This document shows positions 31,375 through 42,751 of a stretch of 64,000 nt of DNA, piece by piece. The notes under the pieces were generated by a model. It was not told the DNA's origin and searched no databases. It saw only the letters and a list, made by a program, of their open reading frames with translations. Within the stretch, counting starts at the first letter, position 1, and each line of letters begins with the position of its first letter. The stretch is from Streptomyces flaveolus (GTDB taxonomy: Bacteria; Actinomycetota; Actinomycetes; Streptomycetales; Streptomycetaceae), in NCBI RefSeq assembly GCF_014648815.1, contig NZ_BMRV01000019.1, positions 1 to 64,000 on the forward strand, read 5' to 3'. Position numbers and translations under genes: made by a program.

Positions 31375-34104
31375 GTGGAGATCCCCGCCCTCACCGACGC
31401 CGAAGAACTCACCTGCGACGTCCTCGTCATCGGCGGCGGCACCGCCGGCACCATGGCCGCGCTGACCGCCGCCGAGCAGGGCGCGGACGTACTGCTGCTG
31501 GAGAAGGCCCACGTCCGCCACTCCGGCGCCCTCGCCATGGGCATGGACGGCGTGAACAACGCCGTCATCCCCGGCCGTGCCGAACCCGACGACTACGTCG
31601 CCGAGATCACCCGCGCCAACGACGGCATCGTCGACCAGTCCACCGTCCGCCAGACCGCCACCCGCGGCTTCGCCATGGTCCAGCGGCTGGAGTCGTACGG
31701 GGTCAAGTTCGAGAAGGACGAGCACGGCGACTACGCGGTCCGCCAGGTGCACCGGTCCGGCTCCTACGTGCTGCCGATGCCGGAGGGCAAGGACGTCAAG
31801 AAGGTCCTCTACCGGCAGCTCCGGCGGCGCGAGATGCGGGAGCGGATCCGCATCGAGAACCGCGTGATGCCGGTACGGGTCCTGACGGCGGAGGGCCGGG
31901 CGGTGGGCGCGGCCGGCTTCAACACCCGCACGGGGCGGTTCGTGACCGTCCGCGCGGGCGCCGTGATCCTGGCGACCGGCGCCGCCGGCCGGCTCGGCCT
32001 GCCCGCCTCCGGCTACCTCTACGGCACCTACGAGAACCCCACCAACGCGGGCGACGGCTACGCCATGGCCTACCACGCGGGCGCCGAACTGACCGGCATC
32101 GAGTGCTTCCAGATCAACCCGCTGATCAAGGACTACAACGGTCCGGCCTGCGCCTACGTCGCCAACCCCTTCGGCGGCTACCAGGTCAACCGGCACGGCG
32201 AGCGCTTCGTCGACTCCGACTACTGGTCGGGCCAGATGATGGCCGAGTTCGCGGCGGAGGTCGCCAGCGACCGCGGCCCGGTGTACCTGAAGCTCAGCCA
32301 CCTGCCGGAGGAGTCGGTCTCCGCCCTGGAGTCGATCCTGCACTCCACCGAACGCCCTACCCGCGGAACCTTCCACGCGGGCCGCGGCCACGACTACCGC
32401 ACCCACGACGTCGAGATGCACATCTCCGAGATCGGCCTGTGCGGCGGCCACTCCGCCTCCGGCGTCCGCGTCGACGACCACGCCCGCACCACCGTCCCCC
32501 GCCTCTACGCCGCCGGAGACCTGGCCTGCGTGCCGCACAACTACATGATCGGAGCGTTCGTCTTCGGCGACCTGGCGGGCGCCGACGCCGCCCGGTACCG
32601 GCCGTACGAGGGCGAGTTGCCGGCCGACCAGCTGCACGCCGCGCACGAACTGGTCTACCGCCCGCTGCGCAACCCCGACGGCCCGCCGCAGCCCCAGGTC
32701 GAGTACAAACTGCGCCGCTTCGTGAACGACTACGTGGCCCCGCCGAAGTCCGGGGCGCGGCTGTCGCTGGCCCTGGAGTCCTTCGAGCGGATGCGCGCGG
32801 ACATCGCGGCTATGGGCGCCCGCACCCCGCACGAGCTGATGCGCTGCGCCGAGGTCGACTTCATCCGCGACTGCGCGGAGATGGCCGCCCGGGCCTCCCT
32901 GGCCCGCACGGAGTCCCGCTGGGGCCTCTACCACGAGCGCGTCGACATCCCCGAGCGCGACGACGTCTCCTGGTTCCACCACCTCGATCTGCACAAGTCC
33001 CCCTCCGGTGCGATGGAGTTCACGGCCCGTCCCGTGGCTCCCTATCTGGTGCCGGTCGACGAGTTCACGCCGGTCGGCGGCCTCTCCCGGCACCTCGGCG
33101 AGGTGCACCCGGAGCAGGTGGCGACGGCCGGCGCACGCGACGCCGCGCCCCGCGCCACGGGCACGCTGCCCACGGTGGCCCCGGGCGCCGGCGGCCACGG
33201 GACCGCCGAGTCGGCCGCGACGTCCTCCCCCCGGCTGCTGGAACTGCTGGCCCTGGCGGAGAACGAGCCCGAACTCGCCGCCCTCCGCCCGTACCTGTCC
33301 GACCCCGACCCCGCCGTCCGGCGCACGGCGGTCACCGTGCTGACCGAGACCGTGCCCGCCGGCACCGGTCCGGCGCTCGCCACCGCCCTGTCCGACCCGG
33401 ACGGCGAGGTACGCGCCGCCGCCGCGGCCTCGCTGCGCGAGCTGGCCGAGACGCTGGCACCCGAACCGGCGCTGGGCGAGCCCCTCGTCCGGGCGCTGGA
33501 CCGGTCCGACCCCGTGGTCCGGGCCACCGCGCTCGACCTGCTGCGCGTCCTGCGGCTGGGCGACCCCGGCACGTTCGCCGGGGCCCTCGGCGATCCGGAC
33601 ACCTCCGTGCGTATCGAGGCCGTGCGCGGGCTGGTCTCCCTGGACGCCGCGGAGTCGCTCTCACCGGCTGCCGGGGACCCGTCCCGCGAGGTCCGGGTGG
33701 CCGTCGCCAAGGCGCTGGGCACACTGCGGGCGGCCCCCCTCGCGGGCGGCGCTCACGACCGGCTCACCGAGGACTCCGACGCCCTGGTCCGGGGCGCGGC
33801 CTTCGCGGCGCTGGCGGAGACGGGCTGCCCGGCCCCCCTGGCGGCACGGGCGGTCGCCGCGCTGTCCGACCCGGCCTGGCAGGTGCGGGCGGGCGCGGCC
33901 ACCGCGCTGTCCGCCGCCGCGTCCGGCGCCGCGGTCCCCGTCCTCGCCGAGGTCCTCGCCGATCCGAACGCCGACGTCCGCAAGGCGGCCGTCCTGGCCC
34001 TGACCCGGCACACGGCCACCACCGAGGACGCCCGGACGGCGCTCGCGACCGTCACGAGCGACACGGACGCCGACGTCAGGGCATACGCGACCCGGGCGTT
34101 GTGA
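31375..34104 (+). CDS. AprA-like FAD oxidoreductase fused to HEAT repeats
   Basis: 909 aa. Residues ~1-590 belong to the succinate dehydrogenase/fumarate reductase/APS reductase flavoprotein family: dinucleotide-binding DVLVIGGGTAGTMAAL, covering loop VRHSGALAMGMDGVNNAV, YENPTNAGDGYAMAYHAGAELTGIECFQ (closest to AprA style), and FAD-closing LYAAGDLACVPHNYMIGAF. Residues ~617-909 are about nine HEAT/PBS-lyase-type repeats (units such as ALSDPDGEVRAAAAASLREL and VLADPNADVRKAAVLALTRH), a fusion not usual for the family. It likely oxidises or reduces the compound brought in by the adjacent importer, using the two-cluster ferredoxin. GTG 31375 follows AAAGG. Reaction unknown; no ATP sulfurylase is nearby. 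Confidence 0.85.
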   Translation: MEIPALTDAEELTCDVLVIGGGTAGTMAALTAAEQGADVLLLEKAHVRHSGALAMGMDGVNNAVIPGRAEPDDYVAEITRANDGIVDQSTVRQTATRGFAMVQRLESYGVKFEKDEHGDYAVRQVHRSGSYVLPMPEGKDVKKVLYRQLRRREMRERIRIENRVMPVRVLTAEGRAVGAAGFNTRTGRFVTVRAGAVILATGAAGRLGLPASGYLYGTYENPTNAGDGYAMAYHAGAELTGIECFQINPLIKDYNGPACAYVANPFGGYQVNRHGERFVDSDYWSGQMMAEFAAEVASDRGPVYLKLSHLPEESVSALESILHSTERPTRGTFHAGRGHDYRTHDVEMHISEIGLCGGHSASGVRVDDHARTTVPRLYAAGDLACVPHNYMIGAFVFGDLAGADAARYRPYEGELPADQLHAAHELVYRPLRNPDGPPQPQVEYKLRRFVNDYVAPPKSGARLSLALESFERMRADIAAMGARTPHELMRCAEVDFIRDCAEMAARASLARTESRWGLYHERVDIPERDDVSWFHHLDLHKSPSGAMEFTARPVAPYLVPVDEFTPVGGLSRHLGEVHPEQVATAGARDAAPRATGTLPTVAPGAGGHGTAESAATSSPRLLELLALAENEPELAALRPYLSDPDPAVRRTAVTVLTETVPAGTGPALATALSDPDGEVRAAAAASLRELAETLAPEPALGEPLVRALDRSDPVVRATALDLLRVLRLGDPGTFAGALGDPDTSVRIEAVRGLVSLDAAESLSPAAGDPSREVRVAVAKALGTLRAAPLAGGAHDRLTEDSDALVRGAAFAALAETGCPAPLAARAVAALSDPAWQVRAGAATALSAAASGAAVPVLAEVLADPNADVRKAAVLALTRHTATTEDARTALATVTSDTDADVRAYATRAL

Positions 34105-34120
34105 CGCCGCGGACGCGGCG
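34105..34120. terminator. Short GC hairpin after the flavoprotein gene
   Basis: CGCCGC (34105-34110) pairs with GCGGCG (34115-34120) over GGAC, right after the TGA. It sits between convergent flavoprotein and recQ genes, only 34 bp apart. The stem is short, so the terminator call is tentative. Confidence 0.4.
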
Positions 34121-34137
34121 GCCCTGCCGGCGAGTCC

Positions 34138-36180
<2,043 letters not shown>

Positions 36181-36329
36181 CGTCCCGTCCCCCGTACGTC
36201 CTGCCGCGCCCGTCCTGTCCCGACCACTGCCTCAACGATAGGGGCCCGCGCCGACAGCCCCGGAGTTGTCCACAGGCTCCGGTGCCGGAGCGAAGGCCGA
36301 GGCTGCCCCGGTCCGGCCCGGGACGGACC

Positions 36330-36365
36330 AGCGGCCCGGCACCCACGGAGAGGTGCCGGGCCGCT
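36330..36365 (-). terminator. Terminator of the nuo operon
   Basis: AGCGGCCCGGCACC (36330-36343) pairs perfectly with 36352-36365 over an 8-nt loop, 24 bp past the nuoN stop in the direction of transcription. A second small hairpin, GTCCG/CGGAC, follows at about 36312-36327. Confidence 0.85.
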
Positions 36366-36389
36366 GCCGTGAAAGGCGCGGGCGCCGCG

Positions 36390-38048
36390 TCAGCGCACGA
36401 ACACCCCCGCCTGTCCGGCCAGGTCCAGGAAGTACTGCGGCGCCACGCCGAGGACCACCGTGACCGCCACTCCGACGCCGATCGCCGTCATGGTCAGCGG
36501 GGACGGCACCGCGACGGTCGGCCCCTCGGGCCGCGGCTCGCTGAAGAACATCAGCACGATCACGCGGATGTAGAAGAACGCCGCGATCGCCGACGAGATC
36601 ACACCGATCACGACCAGCGGGGCCGCGCCGCCCTCCGCCGCCGCCTTGAACACGGCGAACTTGCCCGAGAAACCGGAGGTCAGCGGGATGCCGGCGAACG
36701 CCAGCAGGAACACCGCGAACACGGCCGCCACCAGCGGCGACCTGCGCCCGAGCCCCGCCCACTTCGACAGGTGCGTCGCCTCACCGCCCGCGTCGCGCAC
36801 CAGCGTGACCACCGCGAAGGCGCCGATCGTCACGAAGGAGTACGCGGCCAGGTAGAAGAGGACGGACGAGACGCCGTCCGGCGTGGTCGCGATGACACCC
36901 GCGAGGATGAAGCCCGCGTGCGCGATCGACGAGTACGCCAGCAGCCGCTTGATGTCCGTCTGGGTGATCGCGACGATCGCGCCGCCCAGCATGGTGACGA
37001 TCGCCACGGCCCACATCACCGGCCGCCAGTCCCAGCGCAGGCCGGGCAGGACGACGTAGAGGATGCGCAGCAGGGCGCCGAAGGCCGCGACCTTGGTCGC
37101 CGCCGCCATGAAGCCGGTCACCGGCGTCGGCGCGCCCTGGTACACGTCCGGCGTCCACATGTGGAACGGCACCGCGCCCACCTTGAACAGCAGGCCCATG
37201 ACGATCAGCGCGGACCCGACGAGCAGCAGCGCGTCGTTGCCCATGGTCCCGGCGAGCGCCGGGGTGACGTTCTGCACGGTGCCGTCGACGACCTGCGCGA
37301 TCGTGCCGTACGACATCGAGCCCGAGTAGCCGTAGAGCAGGGCGATGCCGAACAGGGTGAACGCGGAGGCGAACGCGCCGAGCAGGAAGTACTTGACCGC
37401 CGCCTCCTGCGACAGCAGCCGCTTGCGCCGGGCCAGCGCGCACAGCAGGTACAGCGGGAGGGAGAAGACCTCCAGGGCGACGAACAGCGTCAGCAGGTCG
37501 TTGGCCGCCGGGAAGATCAGCATGCCGGCGACGGCGAAGAGCAGCAGCGGGAACACCTCGGTGGTGGTGAACCCGGCCTTCACCGCCTTCTGCTCGCTCT
37601 CGCTGCCCGGCACGGACGCGGCCTGCGCGGCGAAGGAGTCGACGCGGTTGCCGTGCGTCTCCGGGTCGAGCCGCCGCTCGGCGAAGGTGAACACGCCGAC
37701 CAGCGCCGCCAGCAGGATCGTGCCCTGCAGGAAGAGGGCCGGTCCGTCGACGGCGATGGCGCCCATCGCCGCGATGCCCGCCTTGGTCGTGCCGTATCCG
37801 CGCGCCGCGAGCGCGACGACCGCGGCGAAGGCGGCGACGAGCGCGACGACGGACACGAAGATCTGTGCGTAGTAGCGGGACCTGCGCGGCACGAAGGCCT
37901 CGACCAGGATTCCGACGATCGCCGCGCCGATGACGATGAGCGTGGGCGCGAGCTGCCCGTACTCGATCTTCGGTGCGTCGATCTTCGCGATCGGGTCGGC
38001 CGCCGTTGCCGCCGTTGTCCACAGGCTGTGGACGGCTGATGCGCTCAC
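36390..38048 (-). CDS. nuoN: NADH-quinone oxidoreductase subunit N
   Basis: 552 aa antiporter-like membrane subunit of complex I with 14 or so transmembrane segments. Family stretches include LLFAVAGMLIFPAANDLLTLFVALE, EAAVKYFLLGAFASAFTLFG, LFKVGAVPFHMWTPDVYQGAPTP and TDIKRLLAYSSIAHAGFILAG. It is one of three proton-pumping modules driven by quinone reduction. The N-terminus is longer than in E. coli. ATG 38048 overlaps the nuoM stop by 4 bp. Last gene of the nuoA-N operon. Confidence 0.96.
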   Translation of the reverse strand: MSASAVHSLWTTAATAADPIAKIDAPKIEYGQLAPTLIVIGAAIVGILVEAFVPRRSRYYAQIFVSVVALVAAFAAVVALAARGYGTTKAGIAAMGAIAVDGPALFLQGTILLAALVGVFTFAERRLDPETHGNRVDSFAAQAASVPGSESEQKAVKAGFTTTEVFPLLLFAVAGMLIFPAANDLLTLFVALEVFSLPLYLLCALARRKRLLSQEAAVKYFLLGAFASAFTLFGIALLYGYSGSMSYGTIAQVVDGTVQNVTPALAGTMGNDALLLVGSALIVMGLLFKVGAVPFHMWTPDVYQGAPTPVTGFMAAATKVAAFGALLRILYVVLPGLRWDWRPVMWAVAIVTMLGGAIVAITQTDIKRLLAYSSIAHAGFILAGVIATTPDGVSSVLFYLAAYSFVTIGAFAVVTLVRDAGGEATHLSKWAGLGRRSPLVAAVFAVFLLAFAGIPLTSGFSGKFAVFKAAAEGGAAPLVVIGVISSAIAAFFYIRVIVLMFFSEPRPEGPTVAVPSPLTMTAIGVGVAVTVVLGVAPQYFLDLAGQAGVFVR

Positions 38049-39616
38049 TTGGCCGCCTCCACCTCGGGCTGGGGGTCCTTCTTGTGTACGTCGGACATGG
38101 TCTGCTGCACCGCCGGGTTGACGATGTCCGTGATGGGCTTCGGGTAGACGCCCAGGAAGATCAGCAGCGCCACCAGCGGTGCCACGACCACCAGCTCACG
38201 CACCCGCAGGTCGGGCATGGCCGTCACCTCGGGCTTCACCGGCCCGGTCATCGTCCGCTGGTACAGGACGAGGGTGTAGAGCGCGGCGAGGACGATGCCG
38301 AAGGTGGCGATGATGCCGATCACCGGATAGCGCGTGAACGTCCCCACCAGCACCAGGAACTCGCTGACGAAGGGCGCGAGACCCGGCAGCGACAGGGTGG
38401 CCAGGCCACCGATCAGGAACGTGCCGGCGAGCACCGGGGCGACCTTCTGCACACCGCCGTAGTCGGCGATGAGCCGCGAGCCGCGCCGGGAGATCAGGAA
38501 GCCGGCGATCAGCATCAGCACGGCCGTCGAGATGCCGTGGTTGACCATGTACAGGGTCGCGCCGGACTGGCCCTGGCTGGTCATCGCGAAGATGCCCATG
38601 ATGATGAAGCCGAAGTGCGAGATCGACGCGTAGGCGATCAGACGCTTGATGTCGCGCTGGCCGACCGCGAGCAGCGCCCCGTAGATGATGCTGATCACCG
38701 CCAGGACGAGGATCGCGGGCGTCGCCCACTTGCTCGCCTCCGGGAACAGCTGCAGGCAGAAGCGGAGCATCGCGAAGGTGCCGACCTTGTCGACGACGGC
38801 CGTGATGAGCACCGCGACCGGCGCGGTGGCCTCCCCCATCGCGTTGGGCAGCCAGGTGTGCAGCGGCCACAGCGGCGCCTTCACCGCGAAGGCGAAGAAG
38901 AAGCCCAGGAACAGCCAGCGTTCGGTGTTGGTCGCCATGTCCAGCGACCCGTTGGCCCGCGCCTCGGCGATCTCGGTGAGGGAGAAGTTCCCGGCGACCA
39001 CGTACAGCCCGATCACCGCGGCCAGCATGACCAGACCGCCGGCCAGGTTGTAGAGGAGGAACTTCACCGCCGCGTACGACCGCTGCGTGGCGGCCGTCTT
39101 CTCACCGTGCTCGTGGGCCCGGTCCCCGAAGCCGCCGATCAGGAAGTACAGCGGGATCAGCATGGCTTCGAAGAAGATGTAGAAGAGGAAGACGTCGGTG
39201 GCCTCGAAGGAGATGATCACCATCGCCTCGACGGCCAGGATCAGGGCGAAGAAGCCCTGCGTCGGCCGCCACCGCTTGCTGCCGGTCTCCAGCGGGTCGG
39301 CGTCGTGCCAGCCCGCGAGGATGATGAAGGGGACGAGCAGGGCGGTCAGCGCGATGAGCGCCACGGCGATGCCGTCCACGCCCAGTTCGTACCGCACCCC
39401 GAAGTCCGCGATCCAGGAGTGCGACTCGGTGAGCTGGTAGCGGTCGCCGTCGGGGTCGAAGCGGACGACCACCAGCTCGGCGAGGACGAAGGTGGCGATC
39501 GAGAAGGCCAGCGCCAGCCACTTGGCGAAGCCGCGTTTCGCGGCCGGCACGGCGGCCGTGGCGATCGCCCCGACGGCCGGGACCACCGCCGTCGCTGTCA
39601 GCAGGGGAAAGGACAT
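38045..39616 (-). CDS. nuoM: NADH-quinone oxidoreductase subunit M
   Basis: 523 aa antiporter-like subunit. Diagnostic parts: SHSWIADFGVRYELGVDGIA, FFEAMLIPLYFLIGGFG (with the conserved pumping Glu), FFAFAVKAPLWPLHTWLPNA, and QRDIKRLIAYASISHFGFI. It forms the middle proton channel of the membrane arm. It starts 5 bp after the nuoL stop and overlaps nuoN. Confidence 0.96.
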   Translation of the reverse strand: MSFPLLTATAVVPAVGAIATAAVPAAKRGFAKWLALAFSIATFVLAELVVVRFDPDGDRYQLTESHSWIADFGVRYELGVDGIAVALIALTALLVPFIILAGWHDADPLETGSKRWRPTQGFFALILAVEAMVIISFEATDVFLFYIFFEAMLIPLYFLIGGFGDRAHEHGEKTAATQRSYAAVKFLLYNLAGGLVMLAAVIGLYVVAGNFSLTEIAEARANGSLDMATNTERWLFLGFFFAFAVKAPLWPLHTWLPNAMGEATAPVAVLITAVVDKVGTFAMLRFCLQLFPEASKWATPAILVLAVISIIYGALLAVGQRDIKRLIAYASISHFGFIIMGIFAMTSQGQSGATLYMVNHGISTAVLMLIAGFLISRRGSRLIADYGGVQKVAPVLAGTFLIGGLATLSLPGLAPFVSEFLVLVGTFTRYPVIGIIATFGIVLAALYTLVLYQRTMTGPVKPEVTAMPDLRVRELVVVAPLVALLIFLGVYPKPITDIVNPAVQQTMSDVHKKDPQPEVEAAK

Positions 39617-39621
39617 CGGTA

Positions 39622-41586
39622 TCAGACCGCCCTCATCAGCAGGGTCGCGGCGACGAGGACCGCCGCACCGCCGAACATCGAGACCGCGTACGAGCGCGCG
39701 AAGCCGTTCTGCAGCTTGCGCATCCGCCCGGACAGGCCGCCGACCGAGGCCGCCGTGCCGTTGACGACTCCGTCGACCAGGGTGTGGTCGACGTAGACCA
39801 GCGAGCGCGTGAGGTGCTCGCCGCCGCGGACCAGGACGACGTGGTTGAAGTCGTCCTGGAGCAGGTCGCGCCGGGCGGCCCGGGTGAGCAGCGACCCTCG
39901 CGGGGCGACGGCCGGGACCGGACGCCGTCCGTACTGCGCCCAGGCGATCGCCACGCCGATGACCATGCAGGCCACGGTGGCCCCGGTGACCACCCCGGCG
40001 CTGATCGGCGCGTCACCGTGGCTGTGCCCGGTGATGGGCTCGAGCCAGTGCAGGAAGCGGTCGCCGATGCTGAAGAAGGCGCCGCCCGCCACCGATCCGA
40101 CGGCCAGCACGATCATCGGGATCGTCATGGTCTTCGGGGACTCGTGCGGGTGCGGCGGTTCGTACTCGCCGCGCGTCTCGGCGGCCGGCTCCACGTCGGG
40201 CTCGGCCGGGGACGGCGTCGGGGCCTTGCGCCAGCGCTCCTCGCCGAAGAACGTCATCAGCATCACGCGCGTCATGTAGTACGCGGTGATGGCCGCGCCC
40301 AGCAGGGCGCAGGCGCCGAGGATCCAGCCCTCGGTGCCGCCCTTGGCGAACGCCGCCTCGATGATCTTGTCCTTGGAGAAGAAGCCGGACAGGCCCGGGA
40401 AGCCGATGATGGCGAGGTAGCCGAGGCCGAAGGTGACGAAGGTGACCGGCATGTACGTGCGCAGGCCGCCGTAGCGGCGCATGTCGACCTCGTCGTTCAT
40501 GCCGTGCATGACGGAGCCGGCGCCGAGGAACAGCCCGGCCTTGAAGAAGCCGTGCGTCACCAGGTGCATGATCGCGAAGACGTAGCCGATGGGGCCGAGG
40601 CCCGCCGCCAGCACCATGTAGCCGATCTGCGACATGGTCGAGCCGGCCAGCGCCTTCTTGATGTCGTCCTTCGCGCAACCGACGATCGCACCGAACAGCA
40701 GCGTGACCGCGCCGACGATCGTGACCACCAGCTGGGCGTCCGGAGCGCCGTTGAAGACGGCTGCCGAGCGGACGATCAGATACACACCCGCGGTCACCAT
40801 GGTCGCGGCGTGGATGAGGGCGGAGACCGGGGTCGGGCCCTCCATCGCGTCACCGAGCCAGGACTGCAGCGGCACCTGGGCGGACTTGCCGCAGGCGGCG
40901 AGCAGCAGCATCAGCGCGATCGCGGTGAGCTTGCCCTCGCCGGCCTGTCCCGCGAGGCCGGGCTCCTCCAGCGAACCGAGCACCGGCCCGAAGGCGAAGG
41001 TGCCGAACCAGAGGAACATCAGCATGATCGCGATCGACAGGCCCATGTCGCCGACGCGGTTGACCAGGAAGGCCTTCTTCGCGGCCGTGGCCGCGCTGGG
41101 CTTGTGCTGCCAGAAGCCGATCAGCAGGTAGGAGGCGAGACCGACGCCCTCCCAGCCGACGTACAGCAGCAGGTAGTTGTCGGCGAGGACGAGGATCAGC
41201 ATCGCCGCGAGGAACAGGTTCAGATAGCCGAAGAAGCGGCGGCGCCGCTCGTCGTGCTCCATGTACGCGACCGAGTACAGGTGGATCAGCGAGCCGACGC
41301 CGGTGATCAGCAGGACGAACGTCATCGACAGCTGGTCGAGCCGGAAGGCGACGTCGGCCTGGAATCCCTCCACCGGGATCCAGCTGAACAGGTGCTGCGT
41401 CAGGGTGCGGTCCTCGGCGCCGCTGCCGAGCATGTCGGCGAAGAGGACGACGCCGATCACGAAGGACGCGGCGGCCAGCAGCGTGCCGATCCAGTGGCCG
41501 ACGGCGTCCAGCCGACGGCCACCGCAGAGCAGGACCGCCGCTCCGAGCAGAGGCGCCGCCACCAGCAGCGCAATCAGGTTCTCCAC
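39622..41586 (-). CDS. nuoL: NADH-quinone oxidoreductase subunit L
   Basis: 654 aa, the longest antiporter-like subunit at the distal end of complex I. Seen are FLITGVGSLIHLYSVAYM, WEGVGLASYLLIGFW, ACGKSAQVPLQSWLGDAMEG, IHAATMVTAGVYLIVR, and DDIKKALAGSTMSQIGYM. The C-terminal ~100 residues carry the extra helices expected for the lateral arm and its anchor. GTG 41586 is the start, 11 bp after nuoK. A charged loop (PTPSPAEPDVEPAAETRGEYE) near residue 460 is typical of actinobacteria. Confidence 0.96.
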   Translation of the reverse strand: MENLIALLVAAPLLGAAVLLCGGRRLDAVGHWIGTLLAAASFVIGVVLFADMLGSGAEDRTLTQHLFSWIPVEGFQADVAFRLDQLSMTFVLLITGVGSLIHLYSVAYMEHDERRRRFFGYLNLFLAAMLILVLADNYLLLYVGWEGVGLASYLLIGFWQHKPSAATAAKKAFLVNRVGDMGLSIAIMLMFLWFGTFAFGPVLGSLEEPGLAGQAGEGKLTAIALMLLLAACGKSAQVPLQSWLGDAMEGPTPVSALIHAATMVTAGVYLIVRSAAVFNGAPDAQLVVTIVGAVTLLFGAIVGCAKDDIKKALAGSTMSQIGYMVLAAGLGPIGYVFAIMHLVTHGFFKAGLFLGAGSVMHGMNDEVDMRRYGGLRTYMPVTFVTFGLGYLAIIGFPGLSGFFSKDKIIEAAFAKGGTEGWILGACALLGAAITAYYMTRVMLMTFFGEERWRKAPTPSPAEPDVEPAAETRGEYEPPHPHESPKTMTIPMIVLAVGSVAGGAFFSIGDRFLHWLEPITGHSHGDAPISAGVVTGATVACMVIGVAIAWAQYGRRPVPAVAPRGSLLTRAARRDLLQDDFNHVVLVRGGEHLTRSLVYVDHTLVDGVVNGTAASVGGLSGRMRKLQNGFARSYAVSMFGGAAVLVAATLLMRAV

Positions 41587-41597
41587 GTTTCAGCCCC

Positions 41598-41897
41598 TTA
41601 CAGCTTCATCAGGCTGGCGTCGTCGACCGAGGCCGAGTGGCGGGAACGGAACAGGGACACGATGATCGCGAGCCCGACCACGACCTCCGCGGCGGCGACG
41701 ACCATCGTGAAGAAGGCGATGATCTGGCCGTCGAGATTGCCGTGCATCCGGGAGAAGGCGACGAACGCGAGGTTGCAGGCGTTGAGCATCAGCTCGACGC
41801 ACATGAAGACCACGATCGCGTTGCGCCGGATCAGCACACCGGTGGCGCCGATCGTGAACAACAGGGCCGCGAGGTAGAGGTAGTTGACGGGGTTCAC
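41598..41897 (-). CDS. nuoK: NADH-quinone oxidoreductase subunit K
   Basis: 99 aa, three transmembrane segments, the normal NuoK size. The conserved membrane Glu lies in VFMCVELMLNACNLAF, and VVAAAEVVVGLAIIV carries the second. These residues are part of the proton path near the quinone arm. GTG 41897 overlaps the nuoJ stop (GTGA); longer in-frame extensions run into nuoJ and are discarded. Confidence 0.95.
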   Translation of the reverse strand: MNPVNYLYLAALLFTIGATGVLIRRNAIVVFMCVELMLNACNLAFVAFSRMHGNLDGQIIAFFTMVVAAAEVVVGLAIIVSLFRSRHSASVDDASLMKL

Positions 41898-42751
41898 TTC
41901 GACGCCTCCTCGGACCGCTTGAAGGTGGCCGGACCGACCGCCTTGCGCTCCAGACGCTCCTCGGCACGCTGCTCCAGGGCCTTGAGGTCGTTCAGCGCCT
42001 CCATCGAGACGTCGCGTACCTGGCCCCGCTCGCGCAGCGTCTTGCTGACGGTGAGCTCGGACGGGGTGCCGTCGGGCAGCAGGCCCGCGATGTCGACCGC
42101 GTTGTGCCGGGCGTAGACGCCGGGCGCGGGCAGCGGCGGCAGGTACTTGCCGTCGCGGACGCGCTCCTCGGACAGCTCGCGCTGCGTCTTGGCCCGCTCG
42201 GTGCGCTCGCGGTGGGTGAGCACCATGGCGCCGACGGCCGCCGTGATGAGCAGCGCGCCGGTGATCTCGAAGGCGAAGACGTACTTGGTGAAGACGAGGG
42301 ACGCGATGCCCTCCACGTTGCCGTTCGCGTTGGCCTGGGCGAGGCCGTCGAACTCCTTGAGGGACGCGTTGCCGATGCCGGCGATCAGCAGGATGCCGAA
42401 GCCGAGCCCGCTGGCCAGGGCCAGCCAGCGCTGGCCCTTGATGGTCTCCTTCAGGGAGTCCGCCGCGGTGACGCCGACGAGCATCACCACGAACAGGAAC
42501 AGCATCATGACCGCGCCGGTGTAGACGACGATCTGCACGATGCCGAGGAAGTAGGCACCGTTGGCGAGGTAGAACACCGCCAACACGATCATGGTCCCGG
42601 CGAGGCAGAGCGCGCTGTGCACGGCCTTCTTCATGAAGACGGTGCACAGGGCGCCGATCACCGCGACCGTGCCGAGGATCCAGAACTGGACGGCCTCTCC
42701 GGTGGAGGTGCCGGCGGAGAGAGTCGCTGCGGCGGCGAGCTGCGCGGTCAT
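41894..42751 (-). CDS. nuoJ: NADH-quinone oxidoreductase subunit J
   Basis: 285 aa. Five transmembrane segments in the first ~190 residues, with YFLGIVQIVVYTGAVMMLFLFVVML, the hallmark of NuoJ. The C-terminal ~95 residues are a hydrophilic extension (LPPLPAPGVYARHNAVDIAGLLPDG...) seen in actinobacterial NuoJ. ATG 42751 overlaps the nuoI stop by 4 bp. Confidence 0.95.
   Translation of the reverse strand: MTAQLAAAATLSAGTSTGEAVQFWILGTVAVIGALCTVFMKKAVHSALCLAGTMIVLAVFYLANGAYFLGIVQIVVYTGAVMMLFLFVVMLVGVTAADSLKETIKGQRWLALASGLGFGILLIAGIGNASLKEFDGLAQANANGNVEGIASLVFTKYVFAFEITGALLITAAVGAMVLTHRERTERAKTQRELSEERVRDGKYLPPLPAPGVYARHNAVDIAGLLPDGTPSELTVSKTLRERGQVRDVSMEALNDLKALEQRAEERLERKAVGPATFKRSEEASK

Noticed and set aside
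29524..33198. A 1224-codon minus-strand open frame
   Set aside because: Antisense of the permease, ATPase and flavoprotein genes, whose domains are unambiguous on the plus strand.
28102..34104. Assignment as a sulfate-reduction (apr) operon
   Set aside because: No ATP sulfurylase or sulfite reductase is adjacent, the AprB-like protein is short and the flavoprotein is fused to HEAT repeats, so calling it APS reductase would over-reach.
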